Of a DNA stretch of 29,502 bases, positions 23,240-28,914 are shown piece after piece. The stretch comes from a virus. How positions within the stretch are numbered: the first letter of the stretch is position 1; every line of letters begins with the position of its first letter. The DNA lies in the IMG/VR virus record IMGVR_UViG_3300048837_000737, positions 1 through 29,502 of that record. One strand, given 5' to 3'. The notes beneath the pieces are model-generated. The model ran no database searches. It saw only the letters and a list, made by a program, of their open reading frames with translations, and was not told the DNA's origin. A program made the translations under genes and the position numbers.

Positions 23240-23257
23240 GCAACTCCGGCTATCGGG
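23240..23257 (-). repeat. 18-bp leader repeat, copy 2
   Basis: Identical to 19497-19514. On the minus strand this copy is part of a hairpin CCGGAG-TTGCT-CTCCGG. It lies about 45 bases before the ATG at 23195. The gap 23196-23317 otherwise shows no gene. Confidence 0.6.
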
Positions 23258-23317
23258 CTGGCTCAGGGAGGAGAAAGTCTCGCCCTCACGCCGCTTGTTT
23301 GGCGCCGCCCCGTTGAC

Positions 23318-24061
23318 TTAGAAACTCGGTTCCAGGCTCTGAGGCTTGGCCGCTTGAACCTTCCACGGCGGGGCGGTGACGGCCTTGGCCTCTTCCTTCA
23401 GCTCGCCGGCCATCAGGCGCTGGCGATAGCTCTCCACCAGCTTGTCGAAGCGGATCAGGTCGGACCAGATCGCCTCGATGCGCGCCTCGTCGCGCTCGAT
23501 CACCTTCAGCGTCAGTGCGCGGTTGATGATCTCGAGCTGCGGGCAGTACAGGCCCATGTGCCAGCGCTTGCGGCCGGTCACGGCGAGGCCGAACAGGCAC
23601 TGGTCGACCACATCGTCCCAGTTGTCCTCGGTGATGATGCGGCGCAGTTTCGACGGCGCGAGGTAGGCCTTGTATTCGGCGCCATCATCGTCCCCGATCA
23701 GGCCGTCCACGCTGACGCCGAACTTGCCGTCGACCGTGCGGATGAAGCCCATGGGCATGACCATCACGCCGGCCTGCACCTCGTGCGCTGCGCGGGCCTC
23801 GGGCTCCAGGCGTTGGCCGCGCGCCGCCTGCCAGGGGCTGAACTCGTCGTCGTCCAGCGGCAGGCCAGTGATGCGCTCGATGGCCAGCCGGAAAGCCAGA
23901 TCCTTGCTGGCCTTGGAGAAGTCGCCCTTGTCGGGGCCGGACTTCAGCAGGTCGCGGATGTCCTTCACCTTCGAGCCGGTGATGCAGCCGGCGCGGGCGC
24001 GATGCCATTCCTCGCTGCCCTGCTCGCAGTTGATGCACTCGATGTCACGCTCCACGCTCAT
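23318..24061 (-). CDS. YqaJ/lambda-type recombination exonuclease
   Basis: 247 residues from ATG 24061, overlapping the ERF stop (ATGA). Motifs in order: GSEEWHRARAGCITGSKV (family signature), GLPLDDDEFSPWQAARGQRLEPEA, then Asp119 (SVDGLIG) and Glu129-x-Lys131 (EYKAY), the metal-binding PD-(D/E)xK triad, at the same numbering as lambda exonuclease. Role: 5'-3' degradation of dsDNA ends to create ssDNA for annealing by the upstream partner. Pairing with ERF replaces the usual Beta/RecT partner. Confidence 0.9.
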   Translation of the reverse strand: MSVERDIECINCEQGSEEWHRARAGCITGSKVKDIRDLLKSGPDKGDFSKASKDLAFRLAIERITGLPLDDDEFSPWQAARGQRLEPEARAAHEVQAGVMVMPMGFIRTVDGKFGVSVDGLIGDDDGAEYKAYLAPSKLRRIITEDNWDDVVDQCLFGLAVTGRKRWHMGLYCPQLEIINRALTLKVIERDEARIEAIWSDLIRFDKLVESYRQRLMAGELKEEAKAVTAPPWKVQAAKPQSLEPSF

Positions 24062-24921
24062 GCTCCTTTGCGTCGTGCGACGGTTTTCATGCCGCCAAAG
24101 TAGGGGTTGGCCTTGTTGCGCTGCTGCTGGGTCAGGCCAGACCACCAGGTGTTCAGGGCCTTCTCGCCCTTCTCGGCAGCGGCATTGCCTTCATCCACGA
24201 GGCGGCTGGCCTCGGGGTCGTCGTCGCCCTCGGGCGCTTGACCGCTGCGCTCCGCGTCTTCGCGGTAGCCGCGGGCGCCGCGGCCGTCGTTGTCCTTGCC
24301 GGCCTGGGCCGTGCCAGTGATGGCCAGCAGGGCATGGCGCATCAGGAAGGTGGCCGACGACTGCATTTCCTGCAGCGGGTTCTTGGCGCCGGAGTCGTCA
24401 GGCGGGCCGCCAAGCGTCAGGGTTTCGACATGGCCCAGCCGATGCTCCAGCAGGCAGGTGACGGTGCACCACGGGCCGTCGGCGCCGCGCTCGAACTTCA
24501 CGTCAAAGCGGTAGCCGAAGCCGCACGCGGCCAGTGCCGGCTGCAGCATGGCGGCCACCACCTCGAACTCGCTCTGCACATACGTGGGGCCGGCGCCGCC
24601 GCCCTTGGCGCGCTGCGTCACCTGCTTCGTCTTCGGCACGACGATGTTCAGTTCCTTGAAGCGGCGGAAGTCCTCGCGCGCCGCCAGCTCCGCCTGCCGC
24701 TTGCGCTCCCGCTCCTGGCTCTCGCGGTAGCGCTCGTCCATGGCCATCAGGCGCTCCAGGCGCTCGATGTCCTTGTCGCCACTTTCCATGGCGATGCGCA
24801 GCAGGTCGGCCGGCGTCACCACCGTGCTCGGCAGCGCAGGCTGCTGCACGACCGGCACATTGGTCGGGGTCAGATCGACGGCCTGCAGCACCTGCTGGGC
24901 CGTGGCTTGTTGGGTGCTCAT
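24058..24921 (-). CDS. erf: ERF family single-strand annealing protein
   Basis: 287 residues from ATG 24921 with GGGAG upstream. The N-terminal coiled coil (about 45-90) leads to the ERF domain: FEVVAAMLQPALAACGFGYR, VTCLLEHRLGHVETLTL, then NPLQEMQSSATFLMRHALLA. The C-terminal part is charged and ends with basic residues. Family role: ATP-independent DNA annealing in phage recombination, as P22 Erf. It is directly followed by the exonuclease gene with overlap, so the two likely form a unit. Confidence 0.85.
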   Translation of the reverse strand: MSTQQATAQQVLQAVDLTPTNVPVVQQPALPSTVVTPADLLRIAMESGDKDIERLERLMAMDERYRESQERERKRQAELAAREDFRRFKELNIVVPKTKQVTQRAKGGGAGPTYVQSEFEVVAAMLQPALAACGFGYRFDVKFERGADGPWCTVTCLLEHRLGHVETLTLGGPPDDSGAKNPLQEMQSSATFLMRHALLAITGTAQAGKDNDGRGARGYREDAERSGQAPEGDDDPEASRLVDEGNAAAEKGEKALNTWWSGLTQQQRNKANPYFGGMKTVARRKGA

Positions 24922-24929
24922 GGGACTCC

Positions 24930-25136
24930 CTATCGAATCCACCACGCCCGCATTGCGCGCACCATGCGCGTCCACAGGCCGGGGGACGGTTGAGGTTGTT
25001 CGCTGTCCTGGCCGATCTCGCTCACGGCGGATGCGGCCTCGGTCTGCGGAAAGCTCGACACGACATCGGTGCTGGGCATCGTGGTCGTGTCGGCGCGGTG
25101 GTGGGGCTTCTGGCCCAGGAGGTAGATGCGGCCCAT
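24930..25136 (-). CDS. small leftward-operon protein, unknown
   Basis: 68 residues from ATG 25136, which overlaps the previous stop (TGATG); an internal Met at 25079 is the alternative start. It has a Ser/Gln/Glu-rich middle and a C-terminal amphipathic segment (LWTRMVRAMRAWWIR). No recognised domain. It is positioned just before the ERF gene in the early operon. Confidence 0.45.
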   Translation of the reverse strand: MGRIYLLGQKPHHRADTTTMPSTDVVSSFPQTEAASAVSEIGQDSEQPQPSPGLWTRMVRAMRAWWIR

Positions 25137-25318
25137 CACAGATGCCTGACGATGACGACGGCCAGCAGGACGCCGATCAGCACGGCCAGCAGCCGCCCTG
25201 CCCAGCCGTTGCGCGCTGGCCGCTGCCAGCCTTCGCACCACTGCGCCCGGCTGTCCGGGAATGCCTCGTCCAGCGTGCGCGGGTGCCGGCGCGTGGTGGG
25301 CCATCCGGTGTTGTTCAC
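25136..25318 (-). CDS. small tail-anchored membrane protein
   Basis: 60 residues, GTG start overlapping the upstream stop (GTGA). The N-terminal soluble part (RRHPRTLDEAFPDSRAQWCE) is followed by a C-terminal membrane helix (residues 42-58, RLLAVLIGVLLAVVIVR). This type of gene recurs in early operons of high-GC phages. Role unknown. Confidence 0.55.
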   Translation of the reverse strand: MNNTGWPTTRRHPRTLDEAFPDSRAQWCEGWQRPARNGWAGRLLAVLIGVLLAVVIVRHL

Positions 25319-25563
25319 TTGGCGCGCTCCTTGAGCATGGCGTCGGCGACCTTGTATGCATACGCTGCGTCTTGTTCGGTGTTGAAGTCTTGCCGAACGT
25401 CTGCAACCACAAGATGCCCGATGACTGCTGCCGCGAAGTAGTCGCGCAGGGTCATGCCAACTTCGTTCTCGTCAATCGTTCGCTCGCCGTCTCCGTAGCC
25501 TTCTCGGCGAATCACGCGAACGCCATACGGAAACGCCGGCCCGCCGTTGTCGTGCGCGCTCAT
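25315..25563 (-). CDS. small phage protein (GGPAFP...RDYFA type)
   Basis: 82 residues from ATG 25563, which overlaps the upstream stop (ATGA). It has the recognisable pattern DNGGPAFPYG near the start, GMTLRDYFAAAVIG in the middle, and AYAYKVADAMLKER at the end. This pattern is widespread in phage genomes; its role is unknown. Likely soluble, helical C-terminus. Confidence 0.65.
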   Translation of the reverse strand: MSAHDNGGPAFPYGVRVIRREGYGDGERTIDENEVGMTLRDYFAAAVIGHLVVADVRQDFNTEQDAAYAYKVADAMLKERAK

Positions 25564-25814
25564 GCCATCGCCTCGTCGCGTTCGCGGTCGCACTCGCGGC
25601 GCAGGCGCTCCTGCACCGCTGTCGAGAAACTGCAAGGCGAGATTTCGCGGCCCTGGTCGTCTTCGATCTTGGTCAGGATCGCCGGGCCATCCGTGGCGTC
25701 GTAGTACACGCGCACGGGCAGTTCGCCCACGTGGCTGTCGATGCGCGGCTCATCGTCGCCATCGGGCAGCACGTTGTTGAGCCACACGTCGCGGTGTGCG
25801 CAGGCGGCGGTCAT
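25560..25814 (-). CDS. small leftward-operon protein, unknown
   Basis: 84 residues from ATG 25814, overlapping the upstream stop (ATGA). It looks alpha/beta (LPVRVYYDATDGPAILTKIE) with a C-terminal charged helix rich in Arg and Glu. No family recognised. Confidence 0.5.
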   Translation of the reverse strand: MTAACAHRDVWLNNVLPDGDDEPRIDSHVGELPVRVYYDATDGPAILTKIEDDQGREISPCSFSTAVQERLRRECDRERDEAMA

Positions 25815-26056
25815 GCCGCCGCTTCCTTCAACCGCGGATGCGCCGCCATCGCGGCCTGCATCAGCTCGGCGCCCAGGGCCAGCGCTTCGGAGGGCGACAG
25901 GCACACATGCGTGCCCATGCCATCGCGGGCGGTGAACAGCAGCACCTGGGGCTGCTGGTTGTTCTCGGCCTGCACGCGCAGCACGGCACCGCGGCTCGTG
26001 ATGCCCTCGCGGACCAGCTTGGTCCAGGGGCTCGAGGCCTGGGTGGCGAAGTTCAT
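25811..26056 (-). CDS. small leftward-operon protein, unknown
   Basis: 81 residues from ATG 26056, overlapping the upstream stop (ATGA). Mixed strands and helices (AVLRVQAENNQQPQVLLFTA, then SEALALGAELMQAAMAAHPR). No membrane segment or catalytic motif. The second gene after the PL-type promoter. Confidence 0.5.
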   Translation of the reverse strand: MNFATQASSPWTKLVREGITSRGAVLRVQAENNQQPQVLLFTARDGMGTHVCLSPSEALALGAELMQAAMAAHPRLKEAAA

Positions 26057-26157
26057 GCGTCGCACCGCCCGAACAGCGCATAGGCCACCACCGGGCCGGC
26101 GCCCAGCCACAGCAGGATGAACAGCGCGACCTCGGCCGCAGTCAGCAGGTGATCCAT
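26053..26157 (-). CDS. 34-residue single-span membrane protein, first gene after PL
   Basis: The product has one hydrophobic span (AAEVALFILLWLGAGPVVAY) and a short charged end (FGRCDA). The ribosome site AAGGAGG is 6 bases upstream, among the best in the window, and the stop overlaps the next start. First gene of the leftward operon, a place where phages often encode Kil- or exclusion-type peptides. Function unknown. Confidence 0.6.
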   Translation of the reverse strand: MDHLLTAAEVALFILLWLGAGPVVAYALFGRCDA

Positions 26158-26183
26158 GCACGCCTCCTTGGGTTGGTGCGCGC

Positions 26184-26212
26184 AGTATCGGTTCTCCGAT
26201 TTAAGTTGTCAA
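26184..26212 (-). promoter_or_regulatory. PL-type sigma-70 promoter of the leftward operon
   Basis: On the minus strand: -35 TTGACA (26212-26207), 17-base spacer, -10 GATACT (26189-26184). The first gene begins 27 bases downstream of the -10. Two repressor-type operators overlap the -10/spacer and the -35 region. Confidence 0.85.
26187..26200 (-). promoter_or_regulatory. operator OL1
   Basis: ATCGG-TTCT-CCGAT, perfect palindrome overlapping the -10 and spacer of the leftward promoter; same family as the OR operators. Confidence 0.7.
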
Positions 26213-26224
26213 CGGTTTTCCGAT
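26211..26224 (-). promoter_or_regulatory. operator OL2
   Basis: AACGG-TTTT-CCGAT overlapping the -35 region, centre 24 bp from OL1. Confidence 0.6.
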
Positions 26225-26242
26225 AGTCACGGACAAGAAATT

Positions 26243-26259
26243 GCCCGCTCGCGGCGGGC
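26243..26259 (-). terminator. terminator-like hairpin after the lipoprotein gene
   Basis: GCCCGC-CGCGA-GCGGGC on the minus strand, followed by AATTTCTT, between the lipoprotein gene and the PL promoter. The short T run makes it a weak intrinsic terminator. It would isolate the repressor operon from the early operon. Confidence 0.6.
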
Positions 26260-26279
26260 TTCTGTCGGGTTGCTTGCGA

Positions 26280-26558
26280 CTACTGCAGCGCAGCTCGTAT
26301 TGGATGTTCCTCGCGCGTGCAGTACACGCTGGTCCCAGACAGGCTCTTGACCGTCAGCGTGCGGCCGTCCGGCAGTGTGATTAGGTCGCCCACCTTGGCG
26401 GACCGCCCGACGCAGTGCTCACCCTCGGCGCCGGTGATGCCGTCGCCAACGGCCTTGATGAGTGAGCCTGGAATGAACACAAACCAGCAGCCAGCCAGTT
26501 GTGTTGTGATGGCCGCCGTCAGAACAAGCCCCAGCTTCCGTCGATCGATTCCACGCAT
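26280..26558 (-). CDS. small lipoprotein encoded downstream of the repressor
   Basis: 92 residues from ATG 26558. A lipoprotein signal peptide (RRKLGLVLTAAITTQLAGC) with lipobox LAGC gives Cys24. The mature part has a short beta-like domain (VGDLITLPDGRTLTVKSLSG) and two further Cys (EHCVG and VYCTR). It is transcribed with the repressor, so it may be made in the lysogen. Such genes are often lysogenic-conversion or superinfection-exclusion factors; this is inference. Confidence 0.7.
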   Translation of the reverse strand: MRGIDRRKLGLVLTAAITTQLAGCWFVFIPGSLIKAVGDGITGAEGEHCVGRSAKVGDLITLPDGRTLTVKSLSGTSVYCTREEHPIRAALQ

Positions 26559-26632
26559 CCTGGTGCCCCTTCCACACTGTTGATGACGACATTGCGCCTT
26601 CGGCCGCTGAATCTGTAGACGTTGCCCGTCAT
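26519..26632 (-). CDS. possible 37-residue ORF coupled to the repressor
   Basis: ATG overlaps the repressor stop (ATGA). The product starts MTGNVYRFSGRRRNVVI and ends WGLF, overlapping the lipoprotein start in another frame. It may be a translational relay rather than a functional protein. Confidence 0.25.
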   Translation of the reverse strand: MTGNVYRFSGRRRNVVINSVEGAPGCVESIDGSWGLF

Positions 26633-27048
26633 GCGGCTCGCGCCGGCGGTTTCCCGCGCAGGCCGGCAGGTTTGGCGGCCTGGTGCTCGGCGTGCAGTTC
26701 TCGCAGCTTGGCCACTGCAGCATCCTCCAGTGCCCCGCGCTCGCGCTCGGTCAACTCACCCCACTGGGCGGCCGTGATGCGGTAGAACGGCCACGGCTCG
26801 GCGGCCACAACGACGGCTGCGTCTCTGCGCTTTGGGCCTACGCCATCGGCCAACCATTGAGCCGACACCTTGTAGAGCTGGGCAAACCGCACGGTCAAGC
26901 TGCTGCCGGCCGCTACGCGCTCCGCGTCCGACAGCGTGCTCTGGCTGATGCCAAGCGCCTTGCAAACAGCGGTTTGCGAAAGCCCGGCCTCAGTCCTGGC
27001 CTCGAACATCCGCTGACCGAACGCCGTCCGTTGCATGGGTCGTCCCAT
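26629..27048 (-). CDS. CI-like repressor, short form
   Basis: 139 residues from ATG 27048 (ATG 27036 gives 135). The XRE/Cro-CI helix-turn-helix spans about residues 10-65: RMFEARTEAGLSQTAVCKAL, GISQSTLSDAERV. The C-terminal half is helical and ends basic (GLRGKPPARAA). The LexA/S24 autocleavage domain of lambda CI is missing, and the total length is about half. Divergent from the Cro-like gene with three operators between. Likely keeps PL and PR silent in the lysogen. Confidence 0.8.
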   Translation of the reverse strand: MGRPMQRTAFGQRMFEARTEAGLSQTAVCKALGISQSTLSDAERVAAGSSLTVRFAQLYKVSAQWLADGVGPKRRDAAVVVAAEPWPFYRITAAQWGELTERERGALEDAAVAKLRELHAEHQAAKPAGLRGKPPARAA

Positions 27049-27052
27049 GCCG

Positions 27053-27066
27053 ATCAGTTTGCCGAT
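27053..27066 (+). promoter_or_regulatory. operator OR3
   Basis: ATCAG-TTTG-CCGAT, nearest to the repressor start and adjacent to its ribosome site region. Confidence 0.55.
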
Positions 27067-27067
27067 A

Positions 27068-27096
27068 TTGACTATCGGCGTTCCGAACGGCACACT
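27068..27096 (+). promoter_or_regulatory. PR-type promoter for the Cro-like gene
   Basis: -35 TTGACT (27068-27073), 17-base spacer, -10 CACACT (27091-27096, weak), then the Cro-like ATG at 27128. The central operator lies between the boxes. The -35 is good, the -10 poor, so the exact -10 is uncertain. Confidence 0.55.
27074..27087 (+). promoter_or_regulatory. operator OR1 (central)
   Basis: ATCGG-CGTT-CCGAA, between the -35 and -10 boxes of PR; centre 21 bp from OR3. Confidence 0.6.
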
Positions 27097-27110
27097 ATCG
27101 GTATTCCGGT
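27097..27110 (+). promoter_or_regulatory. operator OR2 (Cro-proximal)
   Basis: ATCGG-TATT-CCGGT just after the -10 of PR; centre 23 bp from the central operator. Confidence 0.6.
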
Positions 27111-27127
27111 GACTTCCGAGCGCACTC

Positions 27128-27328
27128 ATGGACTGGCCAAGCATCCTCAAAGACCTCAGCGACCGCGGCCTGACCCAGCTTCAGATCGCCGAACGCTGCG
27201 GCGTGGCCCAAGGGACGGTCAGCGACTTGGCTCGGGGCGCAACCAAGAACCCCGCATTTCAGTTTGGGCAGGCGCTGCTTGATCTGCACAAGTCGACGAC
27301 GCCGCGCCGGCCGAAGGCTGCCGCCTAG
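27128..27328 (+). CDS. Cro-like HTH regulator
   Basis: 66 residues with an HTH at about residues 14-37 (LTQLQIAERCGVAQGTVSDL). The C-terminus is basic and short (TTPRRPKAAA). It is divergent from the repressor and reads from the operator region, the place of cro. The ATG at 27128 has a weak upstream ribosome site. Likely switches PRM/PR use during lytic growth. Confidence 0.75.
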   Translation: MDWPSILKDLSDRGLTQLQIAERCGVAQGTVSDLARGATKNPAFQFGQALLDLHKSTTPRRPKAAA

Positions 27329-27430
27329 CGCGGCAACTCCAGCGACCGCCGAGCGTACTCAATCCGTATCTGCGCGCACACCCGCTTGAGCATGTCCGCC
27401 AGCGCCCTTGCAGCCCATTCCTGATCGCAC

Positions 27431-27691
27431 ATGCCTGACTTCGACATCGATCATCTCCTGACCAGCCGCCCGTCCAACCCGGACCGCGATGCGGTGCCGA
27501 TCCGGCTGGACCTCCCGCCCAACTACGCGGCGGCGCTGGACGGCTTGGCGCACATCGACGGCAGCAACCGCAAGGCTCTGTGCGAGCTGGCGGTGCGCGA
27601 GTACATCGACCGGCGCCTCAAGGATTTCAGTCTGGTCCTCAAGATGGCCGGTCGCAATCCAGTCAGCGCGGATTCGGCAGGAGACGACTGA
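27431..27691 (+). CDS. ribbon-helix-helix-like small regulator
   Basis: 86 residues. An N-terminal acidic segment is followed by VPIRLDLPPNYAAALDGLAH and NRKALCELAVREYIDRRLKD, the strand-helix-helix pattern of Arc/MetJ-type DNA-binding proteins. First gene after cro in the rightward early operon, the position of cII-type regulators. The 102-base gap 27329-27430 shows no convincing gene on the + strand. Function inferred from fold only. Confidence 0.55.
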   Translation: MPDFDIDHLLTSRPSNPDRDAVPIRLDLPPNYAAALDGLAHIDGSNRKALCELAVREYIDRRLKDFSLVLKMAGRNPVSADSAGDD

Positions 27692-28023
27692 TGCAGGCCG
27701 ACCTGTTCGCCGCCCGCTCGCGCGGCCACGCGCTGGCCGGCCTTGCTGCCGAGCGCGCCGAGCGAACGGAACCCGGCTGGGTCGACCAGGCCGTGGATCT
27801 GCTGGGCACCTGGGCGCGGCGCCAGCGCGAGCCGTTCACGATCGAGCGCGCCCGCCTGGCCATTGCCAAGGATCTGCCGGAGCCGCCCGACGGCCGCGCA
27901 TGGGGTCAGGTCACGCTCACCGCCAAGCGTCGCGGCGTGATCGTGCAGGTGCCGCGGCTGTACTTGCCCGCGGCCTCGTCGCACGGCAGCCCGAAGGCGG
28001 CCTATGCGGCATGGGGTCGGTGA
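27691..28023 (+). CDS. early rightward protein, unknown function
   Basis: 110 residues, start overlapping the preceding stop (TGATG). It starts MQADLFAARSRGHALAGLAA and contains WVDQAVDLLGTWARRQREPF and a small beta region (VTLTAKRRGVIVQVPRLYL). It resembles early proteins that precede replication genes in phages; a winged-helix-like fold is possible. Soluble. Confidence 0.55.
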   Translation: MQADLFAARSRGHALAGLAAERAERTEPGWVDQAVDLLGTWARRQREPFTIERARLAIAKDLPEPPDGRAWGQVTLTAKRRGVIVQVPRLYLPAASSHGSPKAAYAAWGR

Positions 28024-28337
28024 TGCGCAAGACCCAGGTCAACAACACCAGCGGCATCACCGGCTACTGCCTCGTGCAGCGTCGCAACAAGGGCCGCGGC
28101 AAACCGACCCTGGCCGTGCGTGCGCAGTGGCGCGAGGACGGCCGCGTGCGCGGCACCAGCTACAGCGTCAGCCTGCACGGGCCGATCAAGGCCTGCGAAC
28201 TTGCCATTGATGCGCGCGAGCGCGGCCTTCTCATCAACAGGGGAGGCGGCGCCGACGATGAATGGATCTGGTCTGGCGAACCGGCCCCGCGCCAGCTATG
28301 GGCCGCCATCCGCAACTCCGAACCCAAGGCAGGCTGA
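28023..28337 (+). CDS. AP2-like DNA-binding phage protein
   Basis: 104 residues, start overlapping the preceding stop (TGATG). The pattern NNTSGITGYCLVQRR, followed by LAVRAQWREDGRVRGTSYSV and GPIKACELAIDARE, matches the three-strand plus helix layout of AP2 domains found in phage homing-type and regulatory proteins. A second half with WIWSGEPAPRQLW is small and Trp-rich. The gene ends 2 bases before the next start. DNA binding is inferred. Confidence 0.5.
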   Translation: MRKTQVNNTSGITGYCLVQRRNKGRGKPTLAVRAQWREDGRVRGTSYSVSLHGPIKACELAIDARERGLLINRGGGADDEWIWSGEPAPRQLWAAIRNSEPKAG

Positions 28338-28339
28338 CC

Positions 28340-28666
28340 ATGAACTGCAAGCCCGGCCAGCGCGCCCTCATCGTCCGCGAAAGCCCCACCGACCCCTGCG
28401 TCGGCCTGCGCACCGGCTGCCCGGTCACAGTCGACCGGCTGCACGTGCCTCGCACGGTGCTGGGCGCGATGCTGGAGGCGATCTCCGGCCCGGCCTGGGT
28501 CGTGCGCGATCCGCCGAGCTGCCCATCGGGCGTCAGCGGCTGCTGCGACCTCGAGGTGATCCCCGACCAGTGCCTGCGGCCGTTCGATGACGCGGCCGAT
28601 CTCGTGGTGGCGGCCGAGGGCGAGGTGGTCGGTGCTGCTGCACAAGCGGGAGTCGAGTCGCCATGA
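28340..28666 (+). CDS. Cys-containing early protein, unknown function
   Basis: 108 residues from ATG 28340, two bases after the preceding stop. The sequence has a beta-rich look (PGQRALIVRESPTDPCVGLR, CPVTVDRLHVPRTV) and several Cys, including SCPSGVSGCCDLEV. It resembles small phage proteins of the replication-proximal region that lack an assigned role. Overlaps the next gene by 4 bases. Confidence 0.55.
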   Translation: MNCKPGQRALIVRESPTDPCVGLRTGCPVTVDRLHVPRTVLGAMLEAISGPAWVVRDPPSCPSGVSGCCDLEVIPDQCLRPFDDAADLVVAAEGEVVGAAAQAGVESP

Positions 28667-28914
28667 CCGACAACGAACGCATGTTCGCCCGCGCCATCGC
28701 GCCCGGCATGGTGGTGTACGCGCCGGGCATCGGAACGAAGCGCTTTGCGCGCGACATGGCCACGCTGGAGAGACTGAGCCCGGCGGCAGTGCTGTCACCC
28801 AAGCAGGCGATCTATCTGCGCCAGGTTGTGGTGCGCTTTCGGCGGCAGATCCCGGCGGACATCGTTCGCATCGCGCGGGCCGAGATGCAGGAGATGGAGG
28901 CGCAGACCGCATGA
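28663..28914 (+). CDS. small early protein, unknown function
   Basis: 83 residues, start overlapping the preceding stop (ATGA). The C-terminal part (SPKQAIYLRQVVVRFRRQIP, then ADIVRIARAEMQEME) is helical and basic, a typical small early protein next to replication genes. No domain recognised. Confidence 0.55.
   Translation: MTDNERMFARAIAPGMVVYAPGIGTKRFARDMATLERLSPAAVLSPKQAIYLRQVVVRFRRQIPADIVRIARAEMQEMEAQTA

Noticed and set aside
27061-27079. GCCGATA-TTGAC-TATCGGC as a single palindromic operator
   Set aside because: It is a perfect inverted repeat, but the PL sites show the unit to be ATCGG-N4-CCGAT; this palindrome arises from half-sites of two neighbouring operators flanking the -35 box.
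27325-27432. 35-residue minus-strand frame (MCDQEWAARALADMLKRV...) between cro and the next gene
   Set aside because: It looks protein-like but has no clear ribosome site, lies against the rightward transcript and overlaps the cro end; kept out for lack of support.
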